Assembly: GCF_026341855.1 (NCBI RefSeq)
Contig: NZ_JAPENW010000001.1
Span: 1,736,001 to 1,800,000, forward strand
DNA length: 64,000 bases
DNA from: Streptomyces sp. NBC_00568
Lineage (GTDB): Bacteria; Actinomycetota; Actinomycetes; Streptomycetales; Streptomycetaceae
Direction of reading: 5' to 3'
Shown here one piece after another: positions 24,913 to 32,774 of the stretch. Positions within the stretch are counted from its first letter, which is position 1, and each line of letters begins with the position of its first letter. The notes under the pieces are model-generated. The model saw nothing but the letters and a program-made list of their open reading frames with translations. It was not told the origin of the DNA and ran no database searches. The translations under genes and the position numbers were made by a program.

Positions 24913-26657
24913 GCGCCCTCCCCCACAGAAACGGCAACGGGCACGGGCACCGTGGCTCGTACCGGTGCGCCCTCCGCCCAGCGCGTTCGGTCCGCGGTCA
25001 TGAGGCGGGACTCGGTCCAGCAGCCGGGCACGTGGGCCTCGGCGGGGACGCCGAAGGGCAACGGCTCCCCCTCGTCGTCCACCAGTACCCGACTCACCGG
25101 GGAGTGCGAGACGATCTCGAGGTAAATGCCGTGAAATGCCGTGATGTTCTGCTCGACGGTGAAGAGTTCGAGAGCGCGTGCCCGGGCGGCCGCACCCAGA
25201 CGCTCACGGCGCTCCGGGTCGCGCAGCAGGGCGACGCACGCCTCCGCGAGCGCCCGCGGATTGCGCGGCGGCACCACCAGTCCTGTGCCGCCGATGACCT
25301 CGACGACCGCGCCCACATCCGTGGAGACGGTGGCCCGGCCGCAGAACATGGCCTCGACGAGGCTGATCGGGAAGCCCTCGACGACGCTGGAGAGGACGAC
25401 CAGGGCACCGGAGGCGTAGGCCTCCGCGAGGCTCGGGATCTCCGGACCGCCGATCTCCTCGAAGGACACCGGGTTGTCGCCGACCGCGTGCGCGCCCTCC
25501 GCCTCGTCGGGGAAGAGCTGCGCGGCCAGGGCCTTGCAGTGGGCCAGATAGGTCGCGCCGTCCGGGCCGTCGGCGGGGGCGCCGACGATCCGCAAGCGGG
25601 TCTTCGGCTCCTCCTTGCGGATCTCGGCGAAGGAGTGCAGCAGGGAGATCAGGTCCTTGGCCGGTTCGATGCGGCCGACCCACACCAGCGTGTCGGGGTC
25701 CGCGCACCGGCTGCCCTCCACGCCCTCCCCGACGTCCGCGAAGCGCTCGGCCTCCATGCCGGGGTAGACGGTGCGCAGCTTGGCGCGGTCGGCGCCGCAG
25801 CGCTCCTGCCAGCGGCGGGCGTGCGCGTTTCCGGGCGTGATGAGCGCGGCCGCGCGGTAGACCTCGGAGGCGAGCCCGCCGTGGAACGCGGCGAGCAGCG
25901 CCCGGACGGCGGGGGCCTCTTCGACGGTCGCGGCGGCCAGGTAGTGCGCCCGCAGCTGCACGCCGTACTCGGTGACCAGCAGGGGGACGCCGAAGAAGTG
26001 CCGGGTGAGGAGGCCGGGCAGGGCGGCGGTTCCGCCGGACGCGGCGTGGCAGAGGTCGACCGAGCCGAGCCCGTCGTCCCCGTACCAGTCCAGCGAGAGG
26101 GGGCGCAGGGCGCGCTCGATGTGCGCGGCGACGGTGAGCAGATCGGGTACGCGCGCGGTGCGGGCGGCGCGGAGTGCGCCGGGCGCACGACAGGCGCGTT
26201 CCAGGGCACGCACGGCGCTCTCGGAGCGCAGGGCGCCGACCAGTCCGGCCTCGTCCCGGGCGAGTTCGGCCAGCCCGTACAGCGCGCTGGCGAAACGGTC
26301 CGCCACGACAGCGGCGGAAGCCGCCCCCTCCCCCGGCACCTCCGCGCCTCCGGCCTCCGGCCCCGCGCACACCGCCGCCGCCAGTTCCCCGTACGCCTCG
26401 GCGAACCGGCGCCGCGCCCGTCGCCCGTACACCACCCCGTCGCTCTGCGCCGTCCACAGCGGTGCCGTGCGTACGCGGCCGACCTGGGGCGGCAGCCGGA
26501 TCCAGCCCTCGTCCTCCTGGCGTTCGGTGCGGCTGAGCGCGTAGACGTCGAACTCGTGCTGCCCGAGCCCTCGTACGAGCCGGTCGCACCAGAGCCTGGC
26601 GTCACCGCTCACATACGGATAGCCACCCTCCGTCAGCAGTCCGATGCGCACGACCAC
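24909..26657 (-). CDS. PelF-like GT4 glycosyltransferase (DUF3492)
   Basis: A cytoplasmic glycosyltransferase of 582 aa. The N-terminus RIGLLTEGGYPYVSG and the internal VTEYGVQLRAHYL correspond to the DUF3492/PelF signature (PelF: EGTYPYVxGG and TEHGIYxRER). The C-terminal GT-B domain has VGRIEPAKDL and the GT4 donor-site motif EGFPISLVE (about 427-435) followed by STDVGAVVEVI. Of two in-frame GTGs, the one at 26655-26657 has GGAG at 9 nt and is preferred; the other is 6 nt inside. PelF polymerises UDP-GalNAc/GlcNAc in the Pel system. Here it is the first gene of a four-gene operon with a membrane protein, an epimerase and a spherulin-4 protein. The donor sugar is not proven. Confidence 0.88.
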   Translation of the reverse strand: MVVRIGLLTEGGYPYVSGDARLWCDRLVRGLGQHEFDVYALSRTERQEDEGWIRLPPQVGRVRTAPLWTAQSDGVVYGRRARRRFAEAYGELAAAVCAGPEAGGAEVPGEGAASAAVVADRFASALYGLAELARDEAGLVGALRSESAVRALERACRAPGALRAARTARVPDLLTVAAHIERALRPLSLDWYGDDGLGSVDLCHAASGGTAALPGLLTRHFFGVPLLVTEYGVQLRAHYLAAATVEEAPAVRALLAAFHGGLASEVYRAAALITPGNAHARRWQERCGADRAKLRTVYPGMEAERFADVGEGVEGSRCADPDTLVWVGRIEPAKDLISLLHSFAEIRKEEPKTRLRIVGAPADGPDGATYLAHCKALAAQLFPDEAEGAHAVGDNPVSFEEIGGPEIPSLAEAYASGALVVLSSVVEGFPISLVEAMFCGRATVSTDVGAVVEVIGGTGLVVPPRNPRALAEACVALLRDPERRERLGAAARARALELFTVEQNITAFHGIYLEIVSHSPVSRVLVDDEGEPLPFGVPAEAHVPGCWTESRLMTADRTRWAEGAPVRATVPVPVAVSVGEGA

Positions 26658-26677
26658 ACCCCCGATCTCCCGTATGA

Positions 26678-26701
26678 GGAGCCGCCGTTGACCCGGCGGC
26701 T
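26678..26701 (-). other. hairpin near glycosyltransferase start
   Basis: GAGCCGCCG and CGGCGGCTC form a 9-bp stem with a 6-nt loop, about 20 nt upstream of the GTG and close to its ribosome-binding site. It could modulate translation of the polysaccharide operon. Confidence 0.45.
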
Positions 26702-26731
26702 CGCAGCGGGACGAACGTATGCGGACAAGGC

Positions 26732-26765
26732 GGTGGTGCGACGGACGGTTGTCCATCGCACCACC
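26732..26765 (-). terminator. terminator after the peptide ABC operon
   Basis: An inverted repeat with 10-bp outer arms (26732-26741 with 26756-26765), one mismatch, a 4-bp inner stem and a GGTT loop lies 100 nt downstream of the ABC ATPase stop and upstream of the glycosyltransferase. Confidence 0.6.
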
Positions 26766-26864
26766 AAAAGGGGTGAACGGTCGTAACTTTCCCGCGCAGA
26801 CCGCGTTTTGTCGCGCTACGAGTTCAAGCGGTCACGTTTCGCTGGGCTCGGGCCCTCGATCGGG

Positions 26865-28595
26865 TCACGCCAGGGACAGTTCCTCGCGTTCCGCCCGGCG
26901 TCGCGCCGCGACCGCCGGATCGAGTGCCGGCACGGCGGCCAGCAGCTGCCGGGTGTACGGGTCCCGCGGGTTCTCGTACACCTCGTCGGCGGGACCGTAC
27001 TCGACGAGCCGGCCGCGCCGCATCACCGCCACCCGGTCGCTGACCTGGCGCACGACCGCGAGGTCGTGGGCCACGAAGACCAGCGCGAGTCCGAGTTCCC
27101 GCTGCAACTCGCCCAGCAGGGCGACCACTTGGGCCTGTGTGGTGACGTCGAGCGCGGAGACCGGCTCGTCGCACACGATGGCGCGCGGCTCGGCGGCGAG
27201 CGCCCGCGCGATGCCGACCCGCTGGCGCTGTCCGCCGCTGAACTCGTGCGGGTAGCGGTCGTAGTGCGCCCCTTCGAGCCCCACGCGCTCCAGCAGCTCC
27301 CGTACCCGCCCGCGAATGCGTTTCTCGTCCTTCTCGCCGCGCGCCCGCAGCGGATCGGCGATGGACTCGCCCACGCTGCGGCGGGGGTTGAGGGAGGACA
27401 CCGGGTCCTGGAAGACCATCTGCACCGAGGGACGGACGCCGGACTGCTCGCGTCCCTCGTGGCGGACCACACCGGTCGTCGGCTCCAGGAGCCCCACCAG
27501 CATCCTTCCCAGGGTCGTCTTCCCGCTGCCGCTCTCGCCGACGATGCCGAGGGTCTCGCCCCGGCGGACGGTCAGCGACACGTCGTCGACGGCCGCGAAC
27601 CGCTGCTTCCCGCGCCCGAACTCCCGCCGGAGCCCGACCGCTTCGAGAACGACGTCGTCCGAAGGGAGGCCCTCGGCCGGACCTGCCCCCTCGGCCGCGT
27701 TCGTGCTCCCGCCGCGCCCGGCCGCGCGAGGTGTGTCCACGCGGGGGACGGCGCCGAGGAGTTCCCGGGTGTACGGCTCCCGGGGCGCGCCGAGAACGGC
27801 GTCGACCTTCCCGTGCTCGACCGCGCGTCCGTGACGCATCACCAGGATCTCGTCGACGCTCTCGGCCGCGACCCCGACGTCATGGGTGACCAGCAGCAGT
27901 CCCGTCCCGGTCTCCTGCCGCAGGGTGTGCAGAAGGTCGAGGATCTGGGCCTGGACGGTCACGTCGAGGGCCGTGGTCGGCTCGTCGGCGATCAGGAGCT
28001 CGGGTTCGCAGGCCAGGGCCATGGCGATGAGGGCGCGCTGGCGCATACCGCCGCTGAACTCGTGCGGGCGCGAACGGGACCGGCGGGCCGCGTCGGGGAT
28101 GCCGACGCGGTCCAGTACCCGCACCGCACGCGCGCGTGCCGCTCGCCGGGACGCCTTGGTGTGCACCCGGTACACCTCGGCGATCTGGTCGCCGACCGCG
28201 TAGTACGGGTCGAGGGACGACAGCGGGTCCTGGAAGACCATGGCGGCCTTTCCGCCGCGCAGCCGACGCAGTTCGTCGTCGGATGCCCGCTGTACGTCCA
28301 CACCGGCCACGCGGACCGTGCCGCCGACGCGCGCTCCGGTGCCCCGGTGCAGCGCCAACAGGGCGGATGCCACGGTGGACTTGCCCGAGCCGGACTCGCC
28401 GACCAGGCCCAGGGCGGCGCCCTTCTCCAGCCGGAAGGAGAGCCCGTCGACGGCCCGCAGGCCCCCGAAGTCGACGACGAGATCGCTCACTTCGACCAGA
28501 GAAGCCGGCGAGGAGGTCGCCGCGGGGGCGGTGGAAGGGGGTGATGAAGAGGCCCGTGACGGGGCGGTGGAAGGGGTCTTGGAGGAGTTGCTCAT
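26865..28595 (-). CDS. fused peptide ABC transporter ATP-binding protein (DppD-DppF)
   Basis: A 576-aa protein carrying two complete ABC domains of the dipeptide/oligopeptide importer type. The first has Walker A GESGSGKST (about 66-74), signature EFSGGMRQR and Walker B LLIADEPT. The second has GESGSGKTT, EFSGGQRQR and AIVCDEPV. Each ends with the oligopeptide-type extension (PREPYTRELLGAVP, PRDPYTRQLLAAVP). The N-terminal 30 residues are Ser/Pro/Ala-rich. It would power import with the two permeases encoded just upstream; its ATG overlaps the permease stop by 4 nt (ATGA). Fusion of the two ATPases is common in actinobacteria. Confidence 0.93.
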   Translation of the reverse strand: MSNSSKTPSTAPSRASSSPPSTAPAATSSPASLVEVSDLVVDFGGLRAVDGLSFRLEKGAALGLVGESGSGKSTVASALLALHRGTGARVGGTVRVAGVDVQRASDDELRRLRGGKAAMVFQDPLSSLDPYYAVGDQIAEVYRVHTKASRRAARARAVRVLDRVGIPDAARRSRSRPHEFSGGMRQRALIAMALACEPELLIADEPTTALDVTVQAQILDLLHTLRQETGTGLLLVTHDVGVAAESVDEILVMRHGRAVEHGKVDAVLGAPREPYTRELLGAVPRVDTPRAAGRGGSTNAAEGAGPAEGLPSDDVVLEAVGLRREFGRGKQRFAAVDDVSLTVRRGETLGIVGESGSGKTTLGRMLVGLLEPTTGVVRHEGREQSGVRPSVQMVFQDPVSSLNPRRSVGESIADPLRARGEKDEKRIRGRVRELLERVGLEGAHYDRYPHEFSGGQRQRVGIARALAAEPRAIVCDEPVSALDVTTQAQVVALLGELQRELGLALVFVAHDLAVVRQVSDRVAVMRRGRLVEYGPADEVYENPRDPYTRQLLAAVPALDPAVAARRRAEREELSLA

Positions 28596-29590
28596 GCCAG
28601 CACCACCCGTCGGTCGGCCACCGCGTAGAGCACGTCCGCGACGGCGTTGGCGATGACCACGAAGAAGCCGATGACCAGGACCATGCCGACGACCACGGGA
28701 AGGTCCACGACGTTCACCGCGTGCACCAGCTCCTGCCCGATGCCGGGCAGTCCGAAGAGCGTCTCGGTGAGCACCGCGCCGCCGACCGCCGACCCGAAGG
28801 TGTTGGCGTTCAGCGCGATGATCGAGGCGAGCGCTCCCCGTACGGCGTGCCGTCCGATGATCGACCGCTCACCGACGCCGTACGCCCGGAAGGTCCGGAT
28901 GTGGTCCTCGGCCAGTGTCTCCAGCATCGAGGCCCTGGTCAGCCGGGCGAACGCGGCGGCTTCGACGAGGGCGAGCGAGAGCCAGGGGAGCAACAGGTTC
29001 CACGCCCACTGCTCGGGGTCGTCGGAGAAGTTCACGTACTGCGGGAAGGGCAGCAGTTGCAGCTGGCCGCAGACCACGATCATCAGGATCAGGCCGATGA
29101 CGAAGACGGGCGTCGCCGTCCCGGCCAGCGTGATGCCGGTCAGCACCCGCTCGCTGAGCCGGCCGCGCCGCCACGCCGAGAGGACGCCGGTGCCGACGCC
29201 GAGCACGAGCCAGACGACCATCGCGCCGAACACCAGCGACAGGCTGACCGGCAGCTTCGTCAGGATCAGCTGCGTGACCTGCTGGTCGGTCTGGTACGAC
29301 AGCCCGAGGCAGGGTGCCGAGCAGTGCTGGACGGAGGTGCCCGTCGAGTAGTCCTGACCGACGAAGAGGCCCTCCAGGAAGTGCCAGTACCGCGCGTACA
29401 GCGGGTCTCCGAGATGCAACTGCTCGGCGACCTGGTGCACTTGGAGGGGTGAGCAGCGCGGGCCACAGGTGATCTGGGCGACGTTGCCGGGTGTGGCGTA
29501 GAAGACGACGTAGATGATCACCGAGATGGCGAAGAGGGTGATCGCGGTGCCGAGGGCACGACGCAGGACGAAACCGCCGAAGCCGCTCAT
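28592..29590 (-). CDS. peptide ABC transporter permease (DppB-like)
   Basis: A 332-aa inner-membrane permease with an N-terminal segment starting FVLRRALGTAITLFAISVIIYVV and about six membrane helices. The EAA-type cytoplasmic loop reads RTFRAYGVGERSIIGRHAVRGAL, followed by LTETLFGLPGIGQ, typical of DppB/OppB. An extracytoplasmic loop contains paired cysteines (QHCSAPCLG and ITCGPRC). ATG 29588-29590 overlaps the stop of the second permease gene by 4 nt and its own stop overlaps the ATPase start by 4 nt, so the operon is tightly coupled. The longer open frame upstream is out of register with the coding sequence. Confidence 0.92.
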   Translation of the reverse strand: MSGFGGFVLRRALGTAITLFAISVIIYVVFYATPGNVAQITCGPRCSPLQVHQVAEQLHLGDPLYARYWHFLEGLFVGQDYSTGTSVQHCSAPCLGLSYQTDQQVTQLILTKLPVSLSLVFGAMVVWLVLGVGTGVLSAWRRGRLSERVLTGITLAGTATPVFVIGLILMIVVCGQLQLLPFPQYVNFSDDPEQWAWNLLLPWLSLALVEAAAFARLTRASMLETLAEDHIRTFRAYGVGERSIIGRHAVRGALASIIALNANTFGSAVGGAVLTETLFGLPGIGQELVHAVNVVDLPVVVGMVLVIGFFVVIANAVADVLYAVADRRVVLA

Positions 29591-30705
29591 GCCTTGGCCT
29601 CCTCGGCCTCGGAGGACGGCGCGCCCGGCCGGTCCGGACCCGCGCCCTGCCCGGGCAGGGCCACGCCCGCGCCGGCCTGGGGCACGGCGGCTCCCGCGGC
29701 GGTCCCGCCCGCGTCCGCCTTGGCCTCGCCCCTGCGCCCCGTGCCGACGCGCAGACGTGAAGCCGCGCGCGGGTCGAGGGCGGTGCGCACGCCGTCGCCC
29801 AGGACGGTGAGGGAGAGGACGGTGACGAACAGGGCGCCCGCGGGCAGCAGCAGGTACTGCGGCGCGGCCTGGTACCAGACGTCGGCGGCGGTCAGCATCT
29901 GTCCCCAGGACGGCGTCGGGGGCTTCACGCCGACGCCGAGGAACGACAGGGCCGCCTCGACACCGATGTTCATCGGCACGAGGAGCGCGGAGTACGTGAT
30001 GAGCGGGGCGGCGAGGCCCGGCAGCAGCTCGCGTCGGGCGATGCGCCAGGTGCCCCAGCCGCTGAGACGGGCCGCCGAGACGTAGTCCAGCTGCTTGAGC
30101 GTGAGCGTCTGCGCGCGCACGATCTTCGCGAGGGTGCCCCAGGCGATCAGCCCGATGACGAGGGCGACCAGGACGGGACGCGGGAAGCTGCTGGGCACGA
30201 TCGCCAGCAGCGCCAACGACATGATCATCAGGGGCATCGCGACGATGATCTCGGTGACGCGGCTCAGCAGTTGATCGACCCATCGGTTCCCGAGCGCGGC
30301 CGCCACGCCCACCACGACGGCGATGAGGACCTGCACCAGGGTCGCCGCGAGCGCGACGCCGAGGGAGACCCGGGCACCGTAGACGAGGCGTGCGAAGAGG
30401 TCGCGGCCGGTCTGGGGTTCGACGCCGAGCCAGTGGTCGGCGCCGATGCCGCCGAGCGGGCCGACGGGGACGCCGCCGCGCGCGGAGTCCACCAGCGAGG
30501 GGTGGTAGGTGGTGGGGTCCTGGCCCTCGATGGCCGTGAGCAGCGGTGCGGCGAGCGCGACCAGGACGAGCAGCGCGACGACGGCCGCCGCGACGAGGGC
30601 GGCGCGCTGCGCACGCAGCCGCCGCCAGAACTGACGGGCCCCCGAGGCCCCCGCGGCGGACGAGTCCGCCGCGGGGGCCGGGGAGGCGAGAAGTGCCTCG
30701 CTCAC
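29587..30705 (-). CDS. peptide ABC transporter permease (DppC-like)
   Basis: A 372-aa permease. It has an N-terminal tail with the OppC/DppC N domain (FWRRLRAQRAALVAA), an extracytoplasmic segment with HWLGVEPQTGRDLFARLVYGAR, which is the usual DppC signature, and five further helices. The EAA loop is AARLSGWGTWRIARRELLPGL. The C-terminal 60 residues are Ala/Gly/Pro-rich and unconserved. The GTG at 30703-30705 lies 4 nt after the stop of the binding-protein gene. It pairs with the DppB-like permease in the membrane. Confidence 0.92.
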   Translation of the reverse strand: MSEALLASPAPAADSSAAGASGARQFWRRLRAQRAALVAAAVVALLVLVALAAPLLTAIEGQDPTTYHPSLVDSARGGVPVGPLGGIGADHWLGVEPQTGRDLFARLVYGARVSLGVALAATLVQVLIAVVVGVAAALGNRWVDQLLSRVTEIIVAMPLMIMSLALLAIVPSSFPRPVLVALVIGLIAWGTLAKIVRAQTLTLKQLDYVSAARLSGWGTWRIARRELLPGLAAPLITYSALLVPMNIGVEAALSFLGVGVKPPTPSWGQMLTAADVWYQAAPQYLLLPAGALFVTVLSLTVLGDGVRTALDPRAASRLRVGTGRRGEAKADAGGTAAGAAVPQAGAGVALPGQGAGPDRPGAPSSEAEEAKA

Positions 30706-30709
30706 GGTG

Positions 30710-32428
30710 CTACTTCACCGCGACCTGGGAGATGTCCAGAACGCCGGTCCAGTCGCTGATCACGATGTTCTTGACGCTCTTGCCGTACAGGCGCTTGTAG
30801 ACGGGGTGGAACAGCGGCACGGTCAGCGCCTGCTCACCGATCTTCTTGTCCAGCGCACCCCAGCGCTTGGCGGCCTCGTCGAGGTCGGTCAGCTTGTTGA
30901 TCGCGTCGATCTCGTCATTGACCGACTTGTCGTTGAGGAAGCCGGAGTTGAAGTTGGCGCCGTCCTTGACGATCTGCCGGCCGTCGAAGATCGGGGCCAG
31001 GAACGGACCGCCGGAGGGCCAGTCGGCACCCCAGTGGGCGAGGAAGAAGCCCGGCTCGGTCTTGGCGCTGTGGATCTTGTCGCTGTAGTCGTTGTCCTCG
31101 AGGCCCTGGAGCTTGACCGTGATGCCGGCCTTCTTGAGCGCGTCCTGGATGGCGGTCGCGATCTCCGGGCTGGTCTCGAAGTCCTTGCTGTTGGAGTGGG
31201 TGAGCGTGACGGTCAGGCCGTTCTTGTGGCCCGCCTCGGCCAGCAGCTCCTTGGCCTTGGCCGCGTTGCCGGACTTGCCCGCCGGGAAGAGGTCGTAGGG
31301 CGTGTAGCCGAAGGACTTCTGGTTCGGCAGGTACGTCGTCGCGGGCTCGGCGAGCGACGAGCCGCCCGCCGCGTTGATCACCGAGCTGCGGTCGATGGCG
31401 TAGGAGATCGCCTGGCGCACCTTCGGGTCGTCGAACGGCTTCACCTTCGGGTTGAAGGCGATGTAGTTGGTGTAGCCGAAGTGCCCGGTGCCGACACGCG
31501 AGGCCAGCTCCTTGTCCCCCGTCACCTTCGCCAGCTCGGCGGGGCCGAGGTTGGTGTCCGTGGTGACGGCGGTGGTGTCCGCGCCCTGGGAGGAGGACAG
31601 CCGCTGGTTGATCACCGACGAGTCCAGGCCGGACCGTACGTCGATGGTGTCCGGGTAGGCCTTGCGCTCGGCGTCGGTCGACGCGGACCAGTACGTGTTG
31701 CGCTCCAGGGTGAGTCGCTCGCCGTCGTTCTCGTTCTTGACGACCTTGTACGGACCCGAGGAGACCGGGTGCTCCTCGTACTTCGTGCCCTTGTCCTTGG
31801 CCTTCGGGACGGGAGTGAACTGCGTCTGCGTGGCCAGGTAGGGGAACTCGCCCTCGGGCTTGTTCAGGTGGAAGACGATGGTCAGCTCGTCCGGCGTCTC
31901 GATCGAGTCGAGGCCCTTCTTGTCCTTGTAGGGGCCCTGGTAGTCGGCCCCGCCGATCAGCCAGTCGCGCAGATAGGGCGCGCCGCCGGAGAGTTCGGCG
32001 GCGAAGGAACGCTCGATGCCGTACTTGATGTCGGCGGAGGTGATCGGCGTGCCGTCCTCGAACTTGAGGCCCTTCTTCAGGGTGTACGTCCACACGGTCG
32101 CGTTCTTGCTCGGGCGGCCGGTGTCGGTGGCGAGGTCCGGCACGACCTCGGCGCCGGCGGCCCCGTTCTCGCGGTTGCGGGTGGTGAGCGTACGGAAGAC
32201 GAGCGAGGGCACGTTGCCGCCGCCGGAGGTGTAGAGCCGCGCGGGGTCGAAGTCCGACTGCGGATTGGAGTTCAGGACGGTGAGCGTGCCGCCCTTGTGG
32301 GGCCGGGAGTCGCCACCGGAGCTCTTGGCATCGTTGTCCTCCGGGCCGCAGGCGGCGGCGCCCGCTGCCACGACCAGGCTGACGGATGCCGCGGCCACGC
32401 GGCGCGCTATGAGGGACGGTTGACGCAT
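30710..32428 (-). CDS. peptide ABC transporter substrate-binding lipoprotein
   Basis: A 572-aa family-5 solute-binding protein anchored by the lipobox AAAC27 after a typical signal peptide. It shows GGTLTVLNSNPQSDFDP at the mature N-terminus, LKFEDGTPITSADIKYGIER, VRQAISYAIDR and the late GADWPSGGPF and PLFHPVYKRLYG segments. This family binds di- and oligopeptides, nickel complexes or glutathione-like compounds; the ligand cannot be read from the sequence. ATG 32426-32428 has GAGAGG upstream. It is the first structural gene of the importer operon and lies about 200 nt downstream of a leaderless Cys-ending leader ORF, suggesting attenuation control. Confidence 0.93.
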   Translation of the reverse strand: MRQPSLIARRVAAASVSLVVAAGAAACGPEDNDAKSSGGDSRPHKGGTLTVLNSNPQSDFDPARLYTSGGGNVPSLVFRTLTTRNRENGAAGAEVVPDLATDTGRPSKNATVWTYTLKKGLKFEDGTPITSADIKYGIERSFAAELSGGAPYLRDWLIGGADYQGPYKDKKGLDSIETPDELTIVFHLNKPEGEFPYLATQTQFTPVPKAKDKGTKYEEHPVSSGPYKVVKNENDGERLTLERNTYWSASTDAERKAYPDTIDVRSGLDSSVINQRLSSSQGADTTAVTTDTNLGPAELAKVTGDKELASRVGTGHFGYTNYIAFNPKVKPFDDPKVRQAISYAIDRSSVINAAGGSSLAEPATTYLPNQKSFGYTPYDLFPAGKSGNAAKAKELLAEAGHKNGLTVTLTHSNSKDFETSPEIATAIQDALKKAGITVKLQGLEDNDYSDKIHSAKTEPGFFLAHWGADWPSGGPFLAPIFDGRQIVKDGANFNSGFLNDKSVNDEIDAINKLTDLDEAAKRWGALDKKIGEQALTVPLFHPVYKRLYGKSVKNIVISDWTGVLDISQVAVK

Positions 32429-32625
32429 CGGAAGACGACCTCTCGGAATGGCTCGAATACTGAGACGGATTGACGCGGGGTGAGACGGAAGAGCGCGGAG
32501 CTCGCCCAGGGCGTCAGGCGTCGGTGTCCGACCGGACCGAAAGAGGCACCGGCGCGCCGAATCGGAGATTCAGGGGCGCACGGAACAAGACGGGAGGAAA
32601 GCGACGCACTCGCCGGGGGCGGGCG
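32429..32625 (-). other. leader region between short ORF and binding-protein gene
   Basis: 197 nt of presumed transcribed leader. It holds no further gene. By eye I do not find one dominant terminator hairpin, so if attenuation occurs it may work through translation or Rho rather than an intrinsic terminator. Confidence 0.4.
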
Positions 32626-32718
32626 TCAGCGACAGTGAATGTCGGCCACGCAGAGCGCGGTCACGCCGATGAGCGCCAGCTCAAGGGCGGCGCGTGCGGA
32701 GGCGTGACGGGGCGACAT
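32626..32718 (-). CDS. 30-residue leader peptide ahead of peptide ABC operon
   Basis: A short ORF starting exactly 7 nt downstream of a consensus -10 element, with no Shine-Dalgarno sequence, so the mRNA probably starts with its AUG. It encodes 30 residues beginning MSPRHASARAALEL and ending LCVADIHCR, with two cysteines in the last ten codons and a final His-Cys-Arg. Cys-containing leaderless short ORFs act as cysteine-responsive attenuators in mycobacteria, and this has the same design. The remaining 197-nt stretch to the binding-protein start would be the regulated leader. I know of no experimental report for this operon. Confidence 0.7.
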   Translation of the reverse strand: MSPRHASARAALELALIGVTALCVADIHCR

Positions 32719-32725
32719 GCGGAAA

Positions 32726-32754
32726 AATATGAACGATCTTTCGGCGCATGTCAA
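32726..32754 (-). promoter_or_regulatory. consensus housekeeping promoter of peptide ABC operon
   Basis: On the minus strand, TTGACA (32749-32754) is separated by 17 nt from CATATT (32726-32731). The leader-peptide ATG begins 7 nt further on. This is the best match to a vegetative (HrdB-type) promoter in the window. Confidence 0.85.
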
Positions 32755-32774
32755 CGTGGCCCAGGCGCTCCCTG

